This document shows positions 52,291 to 60,262 of a stretch of 64,000 nucleotides of DNA, in pieces. Below the pieces are notes generated by a model, which was given only the letters and a program-made list of their open reading frames with translations, ran no database searches and was not told the DNA's origin. How positions within the stretch are numbered: the stretch's first letter is position 1; every line of letters begins with the position of its first letter. Made by a program: the position numbers and the translations under genes. The stretch covers positions 1,860,001 through 1,924,000 of the forward strand of contig NZ_CP028136.1 of NCBI RefSeq assembly GCF_003024155.1. Reading direction: 5' to 3'. The stretch is from Christiangramia fulva (GTDB lineage: Bacteria > Bacteroidota > Bacteroidia > Flavobacteriales > Flavobacteriaceae).

Positions 52291-52322
52291 AAAAAAAAAT
52301 CCCTCGCAATCGAGGGATTTTT
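52291..52322. terminator. Bidirectional terminator between clpX and the TPM gene
   Basis: ATCCCTCG (52299-52306) and CGAGGGAT (52311-52318) form a perfect stem around CAAT, with nine As on the left and five Ts on the right, so it can stop transcription from both sides. Confidence 0.92.
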
Positions 52323-52339
52323 AGTTGAATAATAATTTT

Positions 52340-52416
52340 GTCTAAAGTCTAAAGTCTAAAGTCTAAAGTCTAAAGTCTAAAGTCTAAAGTCTAAAGTCTA
52401 AAGTCTAAAGTCTATA
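52340..52416 (+). repeat. Heptanucleotide tandem array, 10 x GTCTAAA plus one variant
   Basis: Ten perfect head-to-tail copies of GTCTAAA run from 52340 to 52409, followed by GTCTATA to 52416. The array is noncoding. It lies between the shared terminator and the 3' end of the TPM gene, whose stop codon is three bases beyond it. Read on the minus strand the unit is TTTAGAC. Confidence 0.97.
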
Positions 52417-52419
52417 ATA

Positions 52420-53244
52420 TCACCAGCTTCCTCCGGCTCCGCCGCCGCCAAAGCCGCCGCCACCGAAACCTCCACCAAAGCCTCCGCCGCCGCCAAAGCC
52501 TCCGCCTCCGGAACTGCCGCCTCCAAAGCTGCCCCTGCCAAGAGAGCTCAGAATTATAGCGTCCCATAAAAGACTTCTTCCTCGTCCGCGACCGCCTCTT
52601 CCGCCTCCGCGTTTATTGATCATGGAAATGATAATTATGATAAAGAGAATAAGGAAGATGATGGCTCTTGCAGGAATTTCGCCGCCAGACCTTCCTTGAG
52701 GTGCACCTTTAAAAGTTCCGTTTAAGACCTGGAAAATCGCGGTCGTTCCCTTGTCGAGGCCGGTATAGAAATCGCCATTTTTGAACTCAGGTAGTATGAT
52801 CTGGTCAATGATCTCTTTTGTTTTGGCATCGGTTAAATACTCTTCAAGGCCGTATCCAGTGGTGATCCATATTTTTCGGTCCTGTTTGGCTACAAGAATG
52901 AGCAGACCATTGTCTTTTTTGCTTTGCCCAATTCCCCATTTATGGGCCCAATGAGCGGCATAAGTGCCTTCATATTCTCCATTAAGGCTGGGAATGGTAG
53001 CAACCACGATTTGAGTTGAAGTGGTATCAGCATAATTGATTAGCTTTTGCTCGAGCCGGTTTTCATCGGTAGCTGAAAGCATATCTGCCCCGTCATAGAC
53101 GCTGGTTTCTTTCGAAGGTTTTTCAGGAATGTCCAGTTGGGCAAAAACCTGTAAACCGACTAGAAGGAAAAGTAATAAGAATAGCTTTTTGATGGTGCTA
53201 AGATTTTGAAATTTGATCAGATAATTCGTTGGTATCGTCTTCAT
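52420..53244 (-). CDS. TPM domain membrane protein with glycine-rich tail (YgcG-like)
   Basis: A 274-residue protein. A signal or anchor segment (LFLLLFLLVGLQVFAQ) is followed by a TPM (TPM_phosphatase) domain, about 45-175, with VYDGADMLSATDENRLEQKL, STQIVVATIPSL and KDNGLLILVAKQDRKIWITT. A membrane helix (RAIIFLILFIIIIISM) and a tail of Gly, Ser and Phe end the chain; the last 45 residues are mostly Gly. TPM proteins are often coded with LemA, as here, and are linked to envelope or photosystem maintenance without a settled reaction. The start overlaps the neighbouring TPM gene by 47 bases. Confidence 0.9.
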   Translation of the reverse strand: MKTIPTNYLIKFQNLSTIKKLFLLLFLLVGLQVFAQLDIPEKPSKETSVYDGADMLSATDENRLEQKLINYADTTSTQIVVATIPSLNGEYEGTYAAHWAHKWGIGQSKKDNGLLILVAKQDRKIWITTGYGLEEYLTDAKTKEIIDQIILPEFKNGDFYTGLDKGTTAIFQVLNGTFKGAPQGRSGGEIPARAIIFLILFIIIIISMINKRGGGRGGRGRGRSLLWDAIILSSLGRGSFGGGSSGGGGFGGGGGFGGGFGGGGFGGGGAGGSW

Positions 53245-53635
53245 CCCAGGGGAAGTGCTTCTGTAGCTGCTCTCCAGCTTTCAAAATTCCGTTTACCAAA
53301 CCTTCCTTAAATTCGCCATTTTTAAAATGGGAGACGATGAGCTCTTTGGTGCTTTCCCAAAAATCGTCGGGAACTACATCATTAATGCCTTTATCCCCAT
53401 AGATCACAAAATTTCGATCTTCTACGGCAACATAAATAAGAACCCCGTTTTCCTGCCTGGTATTATCCATTTTCAGCATGTGGAAAACTTCCATCGCACG
53501 TTCGAAAATATCGGTCTTCCCAGCCGTTGGTTCGAGGTGAACCCGTATCTCACCGGAAGTTTTTTTCTCTGCCACGCGAATGGCGTTTACAATTTCTTCT
53601 TCGTCTTTTTTGGTAATGAAAGCTTCTTTTGCCAT
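53198..53635 (-). CDS. TPM domain cytoplasmic protein
   Basis: A 145-residue TPM-domain protein without signal peptide or membrane helix. It shows the family core: KTSGEIRVHLEPT, DNTRQENGVLIYVAVEDRNF, VIYGDKGINDVVPDDFW and FKNGEFKEGLVNGILKAGEQ. Its partner downstream is the exported TPM protein with the Gly-rich tail, whose start lies inside this gene. LemA lies three bases upstream. The pairing of a soluble and an anchored TPM with LemA is common in Bacteroidota; the joint function is not known. Confidence 0.9.
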   Translation of the reverse strand: MAKEAFITKKDEEEIVNAIRVAEKKTSGEIRVHLEPTAGKTDIFERAMEVFHMLKMDNTRQENGVLIYVAVEDRNFVIYGDKGINDVVPDDFWESTKELIVSHFKNGEFKEGLVNGILKAGEQLQKHFPWDEDDTNELSDQISKS

Positions 53636-53638
53636 TTG

Positions 53639-54235
53639 TTAAAAATCGAAATCTACATCAGGTGCATTTTCTGCTCCTTCTTCTGCCTGGAAGGGAGGTT
53701 TACGTTCAAATCCGAACATTCCTGCAAAAATATTGTTAGGAAATTTCCTGATATAAGTATTGTATTGCTGTACAGATTCATTGTAGCGCGTTCTTGCCAC
53801 GCTGATCCTGTTTTCTGTACCTTCCAGCTGAGATTGTAACTGCAGGAAGTTCTGATTTGATTTTATTTCAGGATATCTTTCCACGGTTACCAAGAGTCTG
53901 GACAGTGCTGATGATAAGCCGCTTTGAGCCTGTTGGAATTTTTGGATCTGGTCTGCGCTGAGGTTATCGGCATTCACGTTTACCGAAGTGGCCTTTGCCC
54001 GGGCTTCCACCACATCTTTTAAAGTCCCTCTTTCAAAATCGGCAGAACCCTGAACGGTATTCACCAAATTTGGAATAAGATCACTTCTACGCTGGTATGC
54101 ATTCTCAACATCGGCCCAGTTCTTTTTTACACTTTCTTCAAGTTCAACGGCCGTATTATTCACCCCGGCAGTGAGGCTGTATATTATAATTCCCAGAATT
54201 ACAATAATTATTGTAGGGATTAACCATTTTTTCAT
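53639..54235 (-). CDS. LemA family protein
   Basis: A 198-residue protein with an N-terminal helix in the membrane (WLIPTIIIVILGIIIYSLTA) and a periplasmic or outer-facing helical bundle. LemA signatures are NWADVENAYQRRSDLIPNLV, the QGSADFERGTLKDVVEARAK segment and NNIFAGMFGFERKPPFQAEE near the end. LemA proteins appear beside TPM genes in many bacteria and their role is unknown. The start follows the MerR gene stop directly, with no gap. Confidence 0.95.
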   Translation of the reverse strand: MKKWLIPTIIIVILGIIIYSLTAGVNNTAVELEESVKKNWADVENAYQRRSDLIPNLVNTVQGSADFERGTLKDVVEARAKATSVNVNADNLSADQIQKFQQAQSGLSSALSRLLVTVERYPEIKSNQNFLQLQSQLEGTENRISVARTRYNESVQQYNTYIRKFPNNIFAGMFGFERKPPFQAEEGAENAPDVDFDF

Positions 54236-54565
54236 TTATAGTTGGTTTTTTAAGTTGATAAGTTCTGCTTTTATAGCTTCCAACTTACGAATTATTTCGA
54301 AGTTGCTAAGCGTTTTCTTCTTTTCTTCTTTCAGATGAATTTTCGCGCCTTCCAGGGTAAATCCGCGCTCTTTTACCAGGTGATAAATGAGTTCGAGGTT
54401 TTTGATATCTTCCGGAGTGAATTTCCGGTTGCCTTTGGCATTTTTTTTCGGCTTGATCACGTCAAATTCTTTCTCCCAGAACCTTATCAGGGAAGTATTC
54501 ACATTAAAGGCACCGGCAACTTCACCTATGCTATAATAACGTTTCTCGGGAAGGCTGATGTGCAT
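54236..54565 (-). CDS. MerR family transcriptional regulator
   Basis: A 109-residue regulator. The N-terminal winged helix-turn-helix reads YYSIGEVAGAFNVNTSLIRF followed by WEKEFDVIKPKKNAKGNRKF, then a helical hinge (EDIKNLELIYHLVKERGFTL) and a short coiled coil. There is no ligand-binding domain and no metal-binding cysteines, so it is of the small HTH-coil type common in Bacteroidota. Its ATG overlaps the stop of the M23 gene by one base (TAATG). Confidence 0.93.
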   Translation of the reverse strand: MHISLPEKRYYSIGEVAGAFNVNTSLIRFWEKEFDVIKPKKNAKGNRKFTPEDIKNLELIYHLVKERGFTLEGAKIHLKEEKKKTLSNFEIIRKLEAIKAELINLKNQL

Positions 54566-55542
54566 TAATCAAGTGATTGGTTTTCTCGCTGGGCTTTTTC
54601 CAGGATTTCACCAAATTCTTCAGGTGAAAGATTTCCATAATAGAAATTGATAGGATTGATTCTTTTATCATCCTTAAAGATCTCGTAGTGAAGGTGCGGG
54701 CCTTCCGATCTTCCTGTGCTTCCTACATATCCAATTACATCTCCACGTTTTACTTTTTGTCCGCTTTTCACATTGTATTTATAGAGGTGACCATAGAGGC
54801 TGGTATAACCAAAACCATGATCAATTCGTATATGGTTTCCATATCCGGTAGAGCGGTTGTCTGCCCTTATCACGGTGCCATCTCCGGTAGCATACACAGG
54901 AGTTCCCCGTGGGGCCGTAAAATCCATTCCGTAATGGAATTTTTTCACTTTGGTAAAGGGGTCAGTTCTCCATCCATAGCCCGAAGCGATCCTGGAAAGG
55001 TCTTCATTCGCCACGGGTTGTATTGCAGGAATGGCTTCCAGAAGCTTTTCCTTCTTTTTAGCAAGTGAAGCAATTTGATCCAGGGATTTTGACTCCACCA
55101 CCAGTCTTTTGGTAAGTACATCCATCCGCTTGGCGGTTTGAATTATGAGTTTGCTGTTGTCGAATCCTTCCAGATCCTTATAGCGGTTCACCCCTCCGAA
55201 CCCGGCTTTACGCTGTTCTTCAGGAATGGGATTGGCTTCAAAATACAACCTGTAGATATTATTATCGCGGTCTTCAATATTGGCCATTACATCCTGGATC
55301 TGGTCCATTTTTTTGTTGAGAAGGCCATACTGGAGTTTCATATTCTGAAGCTCCCTTTTCAGGGCTTTCTCTTTTGGGGTTTCAATTTGGGGAATGTTCA
55401 GGTAAATTACCAGAAGAATAAAACCTGCAAGGAAAGAACCTGTAATTCCTAACAAGATTATCCCAAAACGACGGCCTTTTTTCTGCTCGATTTTCTTATA
55501 AGAAAGGGTCTCGTTATCGTAATAATATTTGACCTTCGACAT
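54565..55542 (-). CDS. M23 family metallopeptidase (LytM-type)
   Basis: A 325-residue membrane-anchored peptidase. A basic N-terminus leads to one helix (about 27-48), then a coiled-coil stalk (about 55-95), and a C-terminal LytM domain (about 185-300). Zinc ligands are complete: His203 and Asp207 in HYGMDFTAPRGTPV, and His285 in GPHLHYE; His252 lies in YGHLYK. Such enzymes cut cross-linked peptidoglycan peptides or activate other hydrolases. It heads the M23-MerR-LemA-TPM-TPM run, with all genes touching or overlapping. Confidence 0.95.
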   Translation of the reverse strand: MSKVKYYYDNETLSYKKIEQKKGRRFGIILLGITGSFLAGFILLVIYLNIPQIETPKEKALKRELQNMKLQYGLLNKKMDQIQDVMANIEDRDNNIYRLYFEANPIPEEQRKAGFGGVNRYKDLEGFDNSKLIIQTAKRMDVLTKRLVVESKSLDQIASLAKKKEKLLEAIPAIQPVANEDLSRIASGYGWRTDPFTKVKKFHYGMDFTAPRGTPVYATGDGTVIRADNRSTGYGNHIRIDHGFGYTSLYGHLYKYNVKSGQKVKRGDVIGYVGSTGRSEGPHLHYEIFKDDKRINPINFYYGNLSPEEFGEILEKAQRENQSLD

Positions 55543-55612
55543 GAGTTAAATTTATACTATTTTTGCGTCTCGATACGGCTCAAATACCGTGCAACTTTAA
55601 ACGGTAAACGAA

Positions 55613-55620
55613 CAAATATA
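55613..55620 (-). promoter_or_regulatory. -7 element for the M23-LemA-TPM operon
   Basis: The minus strand reads TATATTTG, an exact match, 70 bases upstream of the M23 start. No clear -33 was seen. Confidence 0.35.
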
Positions 55621-55627
55621 TAAATTG

Positions 55628-55658
55628 TTTTGCCGTCTTCATAATTTAATGAATTTTG
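55628..55658 (+). promoter_or_regulatory. Candidate promoter for alaS
   Basis: TTTTG at 55628-55632 and GAATTTTG at 55651-55658 (one mismatch to TAnnTTTG) are 18 bases apart, 15 bases before the preferred alaS ATG. A second, perfect -7 element, TATTTTTG, lies further up at 55558-55565. Confidence 0.4.
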
Positions 55659-55673
55659 CAAGAAATCAACTCC

Positions 55674-58289
55674 ATGAGGTCACAGGAAATACGCAAACAG
55701 TTTCTAGAATTTTTTAAGTCGAAAAAGCATACCATTGTTCCCTCGGCTCCAATGGTCATCAAAGACGATCCCACGCTGATGTTTACCAATGCGGGGATGA
55801 ACCAGTTTAAGGAATATTTCCTTGGAAATTCAAAACCGAAAAGCAAACGTGTGACCGATACGCAAAAATGCCTTCGGGTAAGCGGAAAACACAATGATTT
55901 GGAGGAAGTGGGTCATGATACTTATCACCACACCATGTTCGAAATGCTCGGAAACTGGAGTTTTGGGGATTATTTTAAAAAGGAAGCCATCAACTGGGCG
56001 TGGGAATTGCTTACGGAGGTGTACGGGATAAATCCCGAAAATCTTTACGTAAGCGTTTTTGAAGGAACTGAAGATAAAGATAATCTGCAGCTCGATTCTG
56101 AAGCTTTAGAACTGTGGAAAAAGATAGTTTCTGAAGAACACATCATCTACGGAAATAAAAAAGACAACTTCTGGGAAATGGGAGACCAGGGACCCTGCGG
56201 GCCCAGTTCAGAAATCCATATCGACCTGCGTTCAGAAGAAGAAAAAGCAAAGGTTCCCGGAAGAGATTTGGTGAACCGGGATCATCCGCTGGTAGTGGAG
56301 ATCTGGAACCTGGTATTTATTCAGTATAACCGAAAAGCGAACGGAGACCTGGAAGAGCTCCCGGCCAAACATATCGATACCGGAATGGGTTTTGAGCGCC
56401 TTTGTATGGTGCTTCAGAATAAAAAATCTAATTACGACACTGATGTGTTTACGCCTCTGATCTCAGAAATTGAGAAAATTACCAATTCCAAATATGGCAA
56501 ATCTGAAGAAATTAATGTTGCCATTCGTGTGATTGCCGATCACGTTCGTGCGGTTGCTTTCTCGATTGCCGATGGACAGTTGCCTTCAAATACCGGTGCC
56601 GGCTATGTGATACGTCGTATTTTACGAAGGGCCATCCGCTACGGATTCACTTTTTTGAAAATTCGGGAAGCCTTTATTTATAAGCTTATTCCGGTTCTCA
56701 GCGAACAAATGGGAAGTGCCTTTCCGGAATTAATAAATCAGAAAGAGCTTATTTCAAATGTGATACGCGAAGAGGAAGCCTCTTTCCTTCGCACACTGGA
56801 GCAGGGCTTGATCCTTCTCGACGACCTGATGCGTACGGCTAAGACCAAAAAAATATCAGGTGAAAAAGCTTTTGAATTGTACGATACTTACGGATTCCCC
56901 ATCGATCTTACTTCCCTGATACTTCGTGAGAACGGTTTTGAGCTTGATGAAGCTGGATTTCAAAAAGAATTACAGAAACAGAAAGACCGGTCACGAAAGG
57001 CCACTCAGGTAAGTGCCGGTGACTGGGTAGAATTGAACCCGCTTGAATCGAATGCTTTTATTGGGTATGATCAGCTGGAAGCTGAAGTGAAAATTGCCCG
57101 ATATCGTACAGTAGAATCCAGGAAAAAAGGAAAAGCTTATCAAATTGTTCTTACGCAAACTCCTTTTTATCCTGAAGGCGGCGGGCAGGTTGGCGACACG
57201 GGCATTTTGATGTCTTCTGAAGGCGAAGTGGTCGAAATTCAGGATACAAAAAAGGAAAATAATCTTATCGTTCATTTTACCAGTAAACTTCCTGAAAACC
57301 CGGATGCCGATTTCAAAGCGATCGTCAACAGCACCGAAAGAGCCAAAACGGCTGCAAATCATTCTGCCACACACTTATTACACCAGGCGCTAAGGCATGT
57401 TTTGGGAAAACATGTGGAGCAAAAAGGTTCAATGGTGCAGAGCGAGTACCTGAGATTTGATTTTTCGCATTTCAGTAAGGTAAGCGATGAGGAACTTGAA
57501 AAAGTTGAAAAATTCGTGAATGAGCGCATCAGGGAACAGTTGAGGCTGGAAGAAAAACGAAATATGAGCTATCAGGACGCATTGGAACAAGGTGCCATAG
57601 CTCTTTTCGGTGAGAAATACGGCGATGCTGTTCGCGCCATCCGTTTTGGAGATTCTATGGAGCTTTGTGGAGGAACCCATGTTGGTAATACCGCTGATAT
57701 CTGGTATTTTAAAATTGTTGGAGAATCTTCGGTAGCTTCGGGAATTAGAAGGATAGAGGCCATAACCGGCACGGCTGCTCTTGAATATTTTGAAAATCAG
57801 GATCGAATTCTTGAGGAGATAAAAAGCGGACTCAAGAGTGCTGGCGATCCTGTGAAAGCGGTTCAAAATCTTCAGGAAGAAAATGCGGAATTGAAAAAGC
57901 AGGTGGAAAGCTTGTTAAAAGACAAGGCTAAAAACCTCAAATCAGAATTGAAACAGGAAGTGAAATCGATTAACGGTGTAAATTTCCTCGCTAAAAAAGT
58001 TGATCTTGATGCGGCAGCTCTAAAAGATCTTGCTTACCAGTTAGGAGATGAACTGGAAAACCTTTTTGTGATCTTCGGAACAGAACAAAATGGAAAAGCT
58101 TTGCTTACCTGTTATATTTCTAAAAATCTGACCTCGGAAAAAGACCTGAATGCCGGGACTATCGTTCGTGAGCTCGGGAAATATATCCAGGGCGGTGGTG
58201 GCGGACAGCCATTTTTTGCCACTGCCGGCGGTAAGAATCCAGGCGGCATCAATGAAGCACTGCAAAACGCTGAAAGTTATCTGAAGTAA
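55674..58289 (+). CDS. alaS: Alanyl-tRNA synthetase
   Basis: An 871-residue synthetase starting at the ATG of [19 protein letters not shown]; a TTG at 55656 in the same frame would sit in the promoter. The class II catalytic core has [20 protein letters not shown] and DTGMGFERL. The editing domain holds the zinc motif [13 protein letters not shown] and [13 protein letters not shown] coiled-coil linker ([19 protein letters not shown]) leads to the C-Ala domain with [17 protein letters not shown]. All expected domains are present at normal length. Confidence 0.97.
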   Translation: MRSQEIRKQFLEFFKSKKHTIVPSAPMVIKDDPTLMFTNAGMNQFKEYFLGNSKPKSKRVTDTQKCLRVSGKHNDLEEVGHDTYHHTMFEMLGNWSFGDYFKKEAINWAWELLTEVYGINPENLYVSVFEGTEDKDNLQLDSEALELWKKIVSEEHIIYGNKKDNFWEMGDQGPCGPSSEIHIDLRSEEEKAKVPGRDLVNRDHPLVVEIWNLVFIQYNRKANGDLEELPAKHIDTGMGFERLCMVLQNKKSNYDTDVFTPLISEIEKITNSKYGKSEEINVAIRVIADHVRAVAFSIADGQLPSNTGAGYVIRRILRRAIRYGFTFLKIREAFIYKLIPVLSEQMGSAFPELINQKELISNVIREEEASFLRTLEQGLILLDDLMRTAKTKKISGEKAFELYDTYGFPIDLTSLILRENGFELDEAGFQKELQKQKDRSRKATQVSAGDWVELNPLESNAFIGYDQLEAEVKIARYRTVESRKKGKAYQIVLTQTPFYPEGGGQVGDTGILMSSEGEVVEIQDTKKENNLIVHFTSKLPENPDADFKAIVNSTERAKTAANHSATHLLHQALRHVLGKHVEQKGSMVQSEYLRFDFSHFSKVSDEELEKVEKFVNERIREQLRLEEKRNMSYQDALEQGAIALFGEKYGDAVRAIRFGDSMELCGGTHVGNTADIWYFKIVGESSVASGIRRIEAITGTAALEYFENQDRILEEIKSGLKSAGDPVKAVQNLQEENAELKKQVESLLKDKAKNLKSELKQEVKSINGVNFLAKKVDLDAAALKDLAYQLGDELENLFVIFGTEQNGKALLTCYISKNLTSEKDLNAGTIVRELGKYIQGGGGGQPFFATAGGKNPGGINEALQNAESYLK

Positions 58290-58379
58290 GTGAGATTTCA
58301 TTCTGGACCTGTTTTAGAATATAGGAATAAAAATCATCCCGGGACCCTAAAATAAGAGTAATTTGACTTATTATTTATT

Positions 58380-59345
58380 ATGGAGTTTAGAACAAAAGTA
58401 CCAGTGCAAAACGGATTTCCGAAAATCAGTCATAGCTCGGGAATCTTTCTTATGGGTTCCTGTTTTGTTGAAAATATTGGTTCTAAACTGGAGTGGTTCC
58501 GCTATAAAAACCTTCAGAATCCAACCGGGATTATTTTTCATCCAGCTCCCATTGCCCGATTTTTAAACAGGATAAGCCAGGAAAAGGAGTTTAAACGAGA
58601 GAACATACTGGAATTTAACGGCAGATGGATCAGTCTTGAAGCGCATTCCAGGATGAACCGCAAAACCGAAAAAGAATGCCTTTCTGATCTTAATGCTTCC
58701 CTGGAACATAGCCGGAATTTCATAGGCCGCGCTTCGCATGTTATTATTAGTCTTGGCACAGCCTGGGGCTACCGGCATGAAAATTATGAAGGTATTGTGG
58801 CTAATTGCCATAAGATTCCTCAGAAAGAGTTTATTAAAGAACTGTTTTCCATCGGGGAAATTGAGCAGGCTTTAAAAGTGATTGCTACCTCTTTATTTCA
58901 AATTAATAAATCGGCCAGCATTCTTTTTACCGTTTCACCGGTGCGGCATTTAAAAGACGGGATGATCGAAAATCAGCGTGGTAAAGCAAATCTGCTAAGC
59001 GGACTTCATAATTTTCTGGAAAAAGAAGATGATCCGAGACTTCATTATTTTCCTTCCTATGAAGTTCTGATGGATGAATTGAGAGATTATCGGTTTTACA
59101 CTTCAGATATGCTTCACCCGAATGAAACCGCAATAGATTATATATGGAAAATATTTTCTGAAGCGTGGATAGATATCGAAAGTCTTGAGCTTAACCCTAA
59201 GATCGATGCTGTTCAAAAGGCGCTTTCTCATCGTTTTCGCGAAGAAAATTCAGATTCATATAAGAAAATTCTTACGAAAATACAAGCAAAAATCGCTGAA
59301 ATTCAAGAAAAACACCCTGAAATTACTTTTTCTGAGCCCCTATGA
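58380..59345 (+). CDS. GSCFA domain-containing protein
   Basis: A 321-residue protein. The family name motif is exact: FLMGSCFVENIGSKLEWFRY, followed by NLQNPTGIIFHPAPIARFLN. Later blocks include HVIISLGTAWGYRH and SVSP-type FTVSPVRHLKDGMIENQRGK, with MLHPNETAIDYIW near the C-terminus, giving an SGNH-hydrolase-like set of Ser, Asn and His residues. No signal peptide is visible. The biochemical function of GSCFA proteins is not established. The gene stands alone after alaS. Confidence 0.93.
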   Translation: MEFRTKVPVQNGFPKISHSSGIFLMGSCFVENIGSKLEWFRYKNLQNPTGIIFHPAPIARFLNRISQEKEFKRENILEFNGRWISLEAHSRMNRKTEKECLSDLNASLEHSRNFIGRASHVIISLGTAWGYRHENYEGIVANCHKIPQKEFIKELFSIGEIEQALKVIATSLFQINKSASILFTVSPVRHLKDGMIENQRGKANLLSGLHNFLEKEDDPRLHYFPSYEVLMDELRDYRFYTSDMLHPNETAIDYIWKIFSEAWIDIESLELNPKIDAVQKALSHRFREENSDSYKKILTKIQAKIAEIQEKHPEITFSEPL

Positions 59346-59426
59346 TTACTGGGATCATCAGAATTTTAATATAAAGGAAACACAATTTTTATCTTTTATA
59401 TTAAAATATTCGTATTTTTATCATGC

Positions 59427-59570
59427 AAATCTGAGGTAATAAAACCTGATTGTAGAAGGTTGTACAGCCCAAATAATCAATAAATTACAAAGATTTGTTT
59501 TCTAAAATTTGTTGGGGTAGATTTTAGAATATACCAGAGGTACGGGTGGGGCCGGCCTCTGGTTTTTTTA
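59427..59570 (+). ncRNA. Candidate small structured RNA with two hairpins
   Basis: A perfect 9-pair hairpin (TTCTAAAAT 59500-59508 with ATTTTAGAA 59521-59529, loop TTGTTGGGGTAG) is followed three bases later by the 8-pair terminator hairpin at 59533-59562. A near-consensus -7 box, TATTTTTA at 59413-59420, would start a transcript around 59427. The terminator is almost 190 bases past the GSCFA stop, so this could be a long 3' UTR instead. The 5' boundary is a guess. Confidence 0.3.
59533..59570 (+). terminator. Intrinsic terminator upstream of the DUF4230 gene
   Basis: ACCAGAGG (59533-59540) pairs with CCTCTGGT (59555-59562) around a G-rich 14-base loop, followed by a T-run of seven. Confidence 0.85.
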
Positions 59571-59647
59571 TTCCTTAACTTTCTTTAAGATTTCTGTCAT
59601 TTTTCTTCTCTTTCTTTTTGCCTATCTTTTTTTCCTAAAAGTTGATA

Positions 59648-60262
59648 ATGAAAAATTTTTTACTGGCTTTTCTGTTTATCGCGGTACTCATTCTAAGTTA
59701 TCTGTATATCAGGGAGCGCAAAAATGATAAAGACAGCCTGGAAGAAAATACCGAATTGATCAGGAATCAAATTCGAAATGTTGGAAAGCTGGTGGTGACC
59801 GAAGGCAATTTCACCCAGGTTTTTACTTATAAGAATTCAAAGAGTTTTTATCTGGATATCCTTTCTGCGCGAAAAAAGGCGCTGATCATCGTTAATGCCG
59901 AAGCCAGTGTTGCGTATGATCTCAGTAAGATGGAAACCGAAATTGACAGGAAGAACAAAAAGGTTATCATTAAAAATATTCCCGAACCAGAATTAAAGAT
60001 AGATCCAAACATAAAATATTATGATGTTACCCAGGATTATCTGAATCAGTTTAACGCAGAAGATTATAACCGCATCAAAGAACGAATTGAAAAAGGACTT
60101 CGGGAAAAGATTGAAAAATCTTCCTTAATGACCAATTCTCAAAACCGCCTTATAAGCGAGCTTCAAAAGATCTATATTCTTACCAGCAGTATGGGATGGA
60201 CACTGGAATATCGCAATCAGCCTATAAAAAATGTAGAAGATTTTGAAAGTCTGAAGCTTTAA
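59648..60262 (+). CDS. DUF4230 domain-containing protein
   Basis: A 204-residue protein from the ATG at 59648 (a TTG two codons earlier is less likely). One N-terminal helix anchors it (NFLLAFLFIAVLILSYLYI). The rest matches DUF4230: IRNVGKLVVTEGNFTQVFTY, KKALIIVNAEASVAYDLSKM, IPEPELKIDPNIKYYDV. The family is thought to be anchored and outward-facing, with no known function. The last four bases overlap the 3' end of the converging aromatic hydroxylase gene. Confidence 0.88.
   Translation: MKNFLLAFLFIAVLILSYLYIRERKNDKDSLEENTELIRNQIRNVGKLVVTEGNFTQVFTYKNSKSFYLDILSARKKALIIVNAEASVAYDLSKMETEIDRKNKKVIIKNIPEPELKIDPNIKYYDVTQDYLNQFNAEDYNRIKERIEKGLREKIEKSSLMTNSQNRLISELQKIYILTSSMGWTLEYRNQPIKNVEDFESLKL

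Larger units (their letters stand above)
59346..59647 (+). other. 302-base intergenic region between the GSCFA and DUF4230 genes
   Basis: No supported ORF. It contains two adjacent hairpins, the second a terminator (59533-59570), described as a small RNA candidate. The stretch 59571-59647 is T-rich with no clear promoter. Confidence 0.6.

Noticed and set aside
52340..52416. Heptamer array as a CRISPR array
   Set aside because: The units are seven bases and directly joined with no spacers, and no cas genes are present.
58312..59533. 12-base direct repeat TTTTAGAATATA on both sides of the GSCFA gene (58312-58323 and 59522-59533)
   Set aside because: AT-rich 12-mers recur by chance in a window this size, the second copy is part of the RNA candidate hairpin, and there are no transposase genes or inverted ends.
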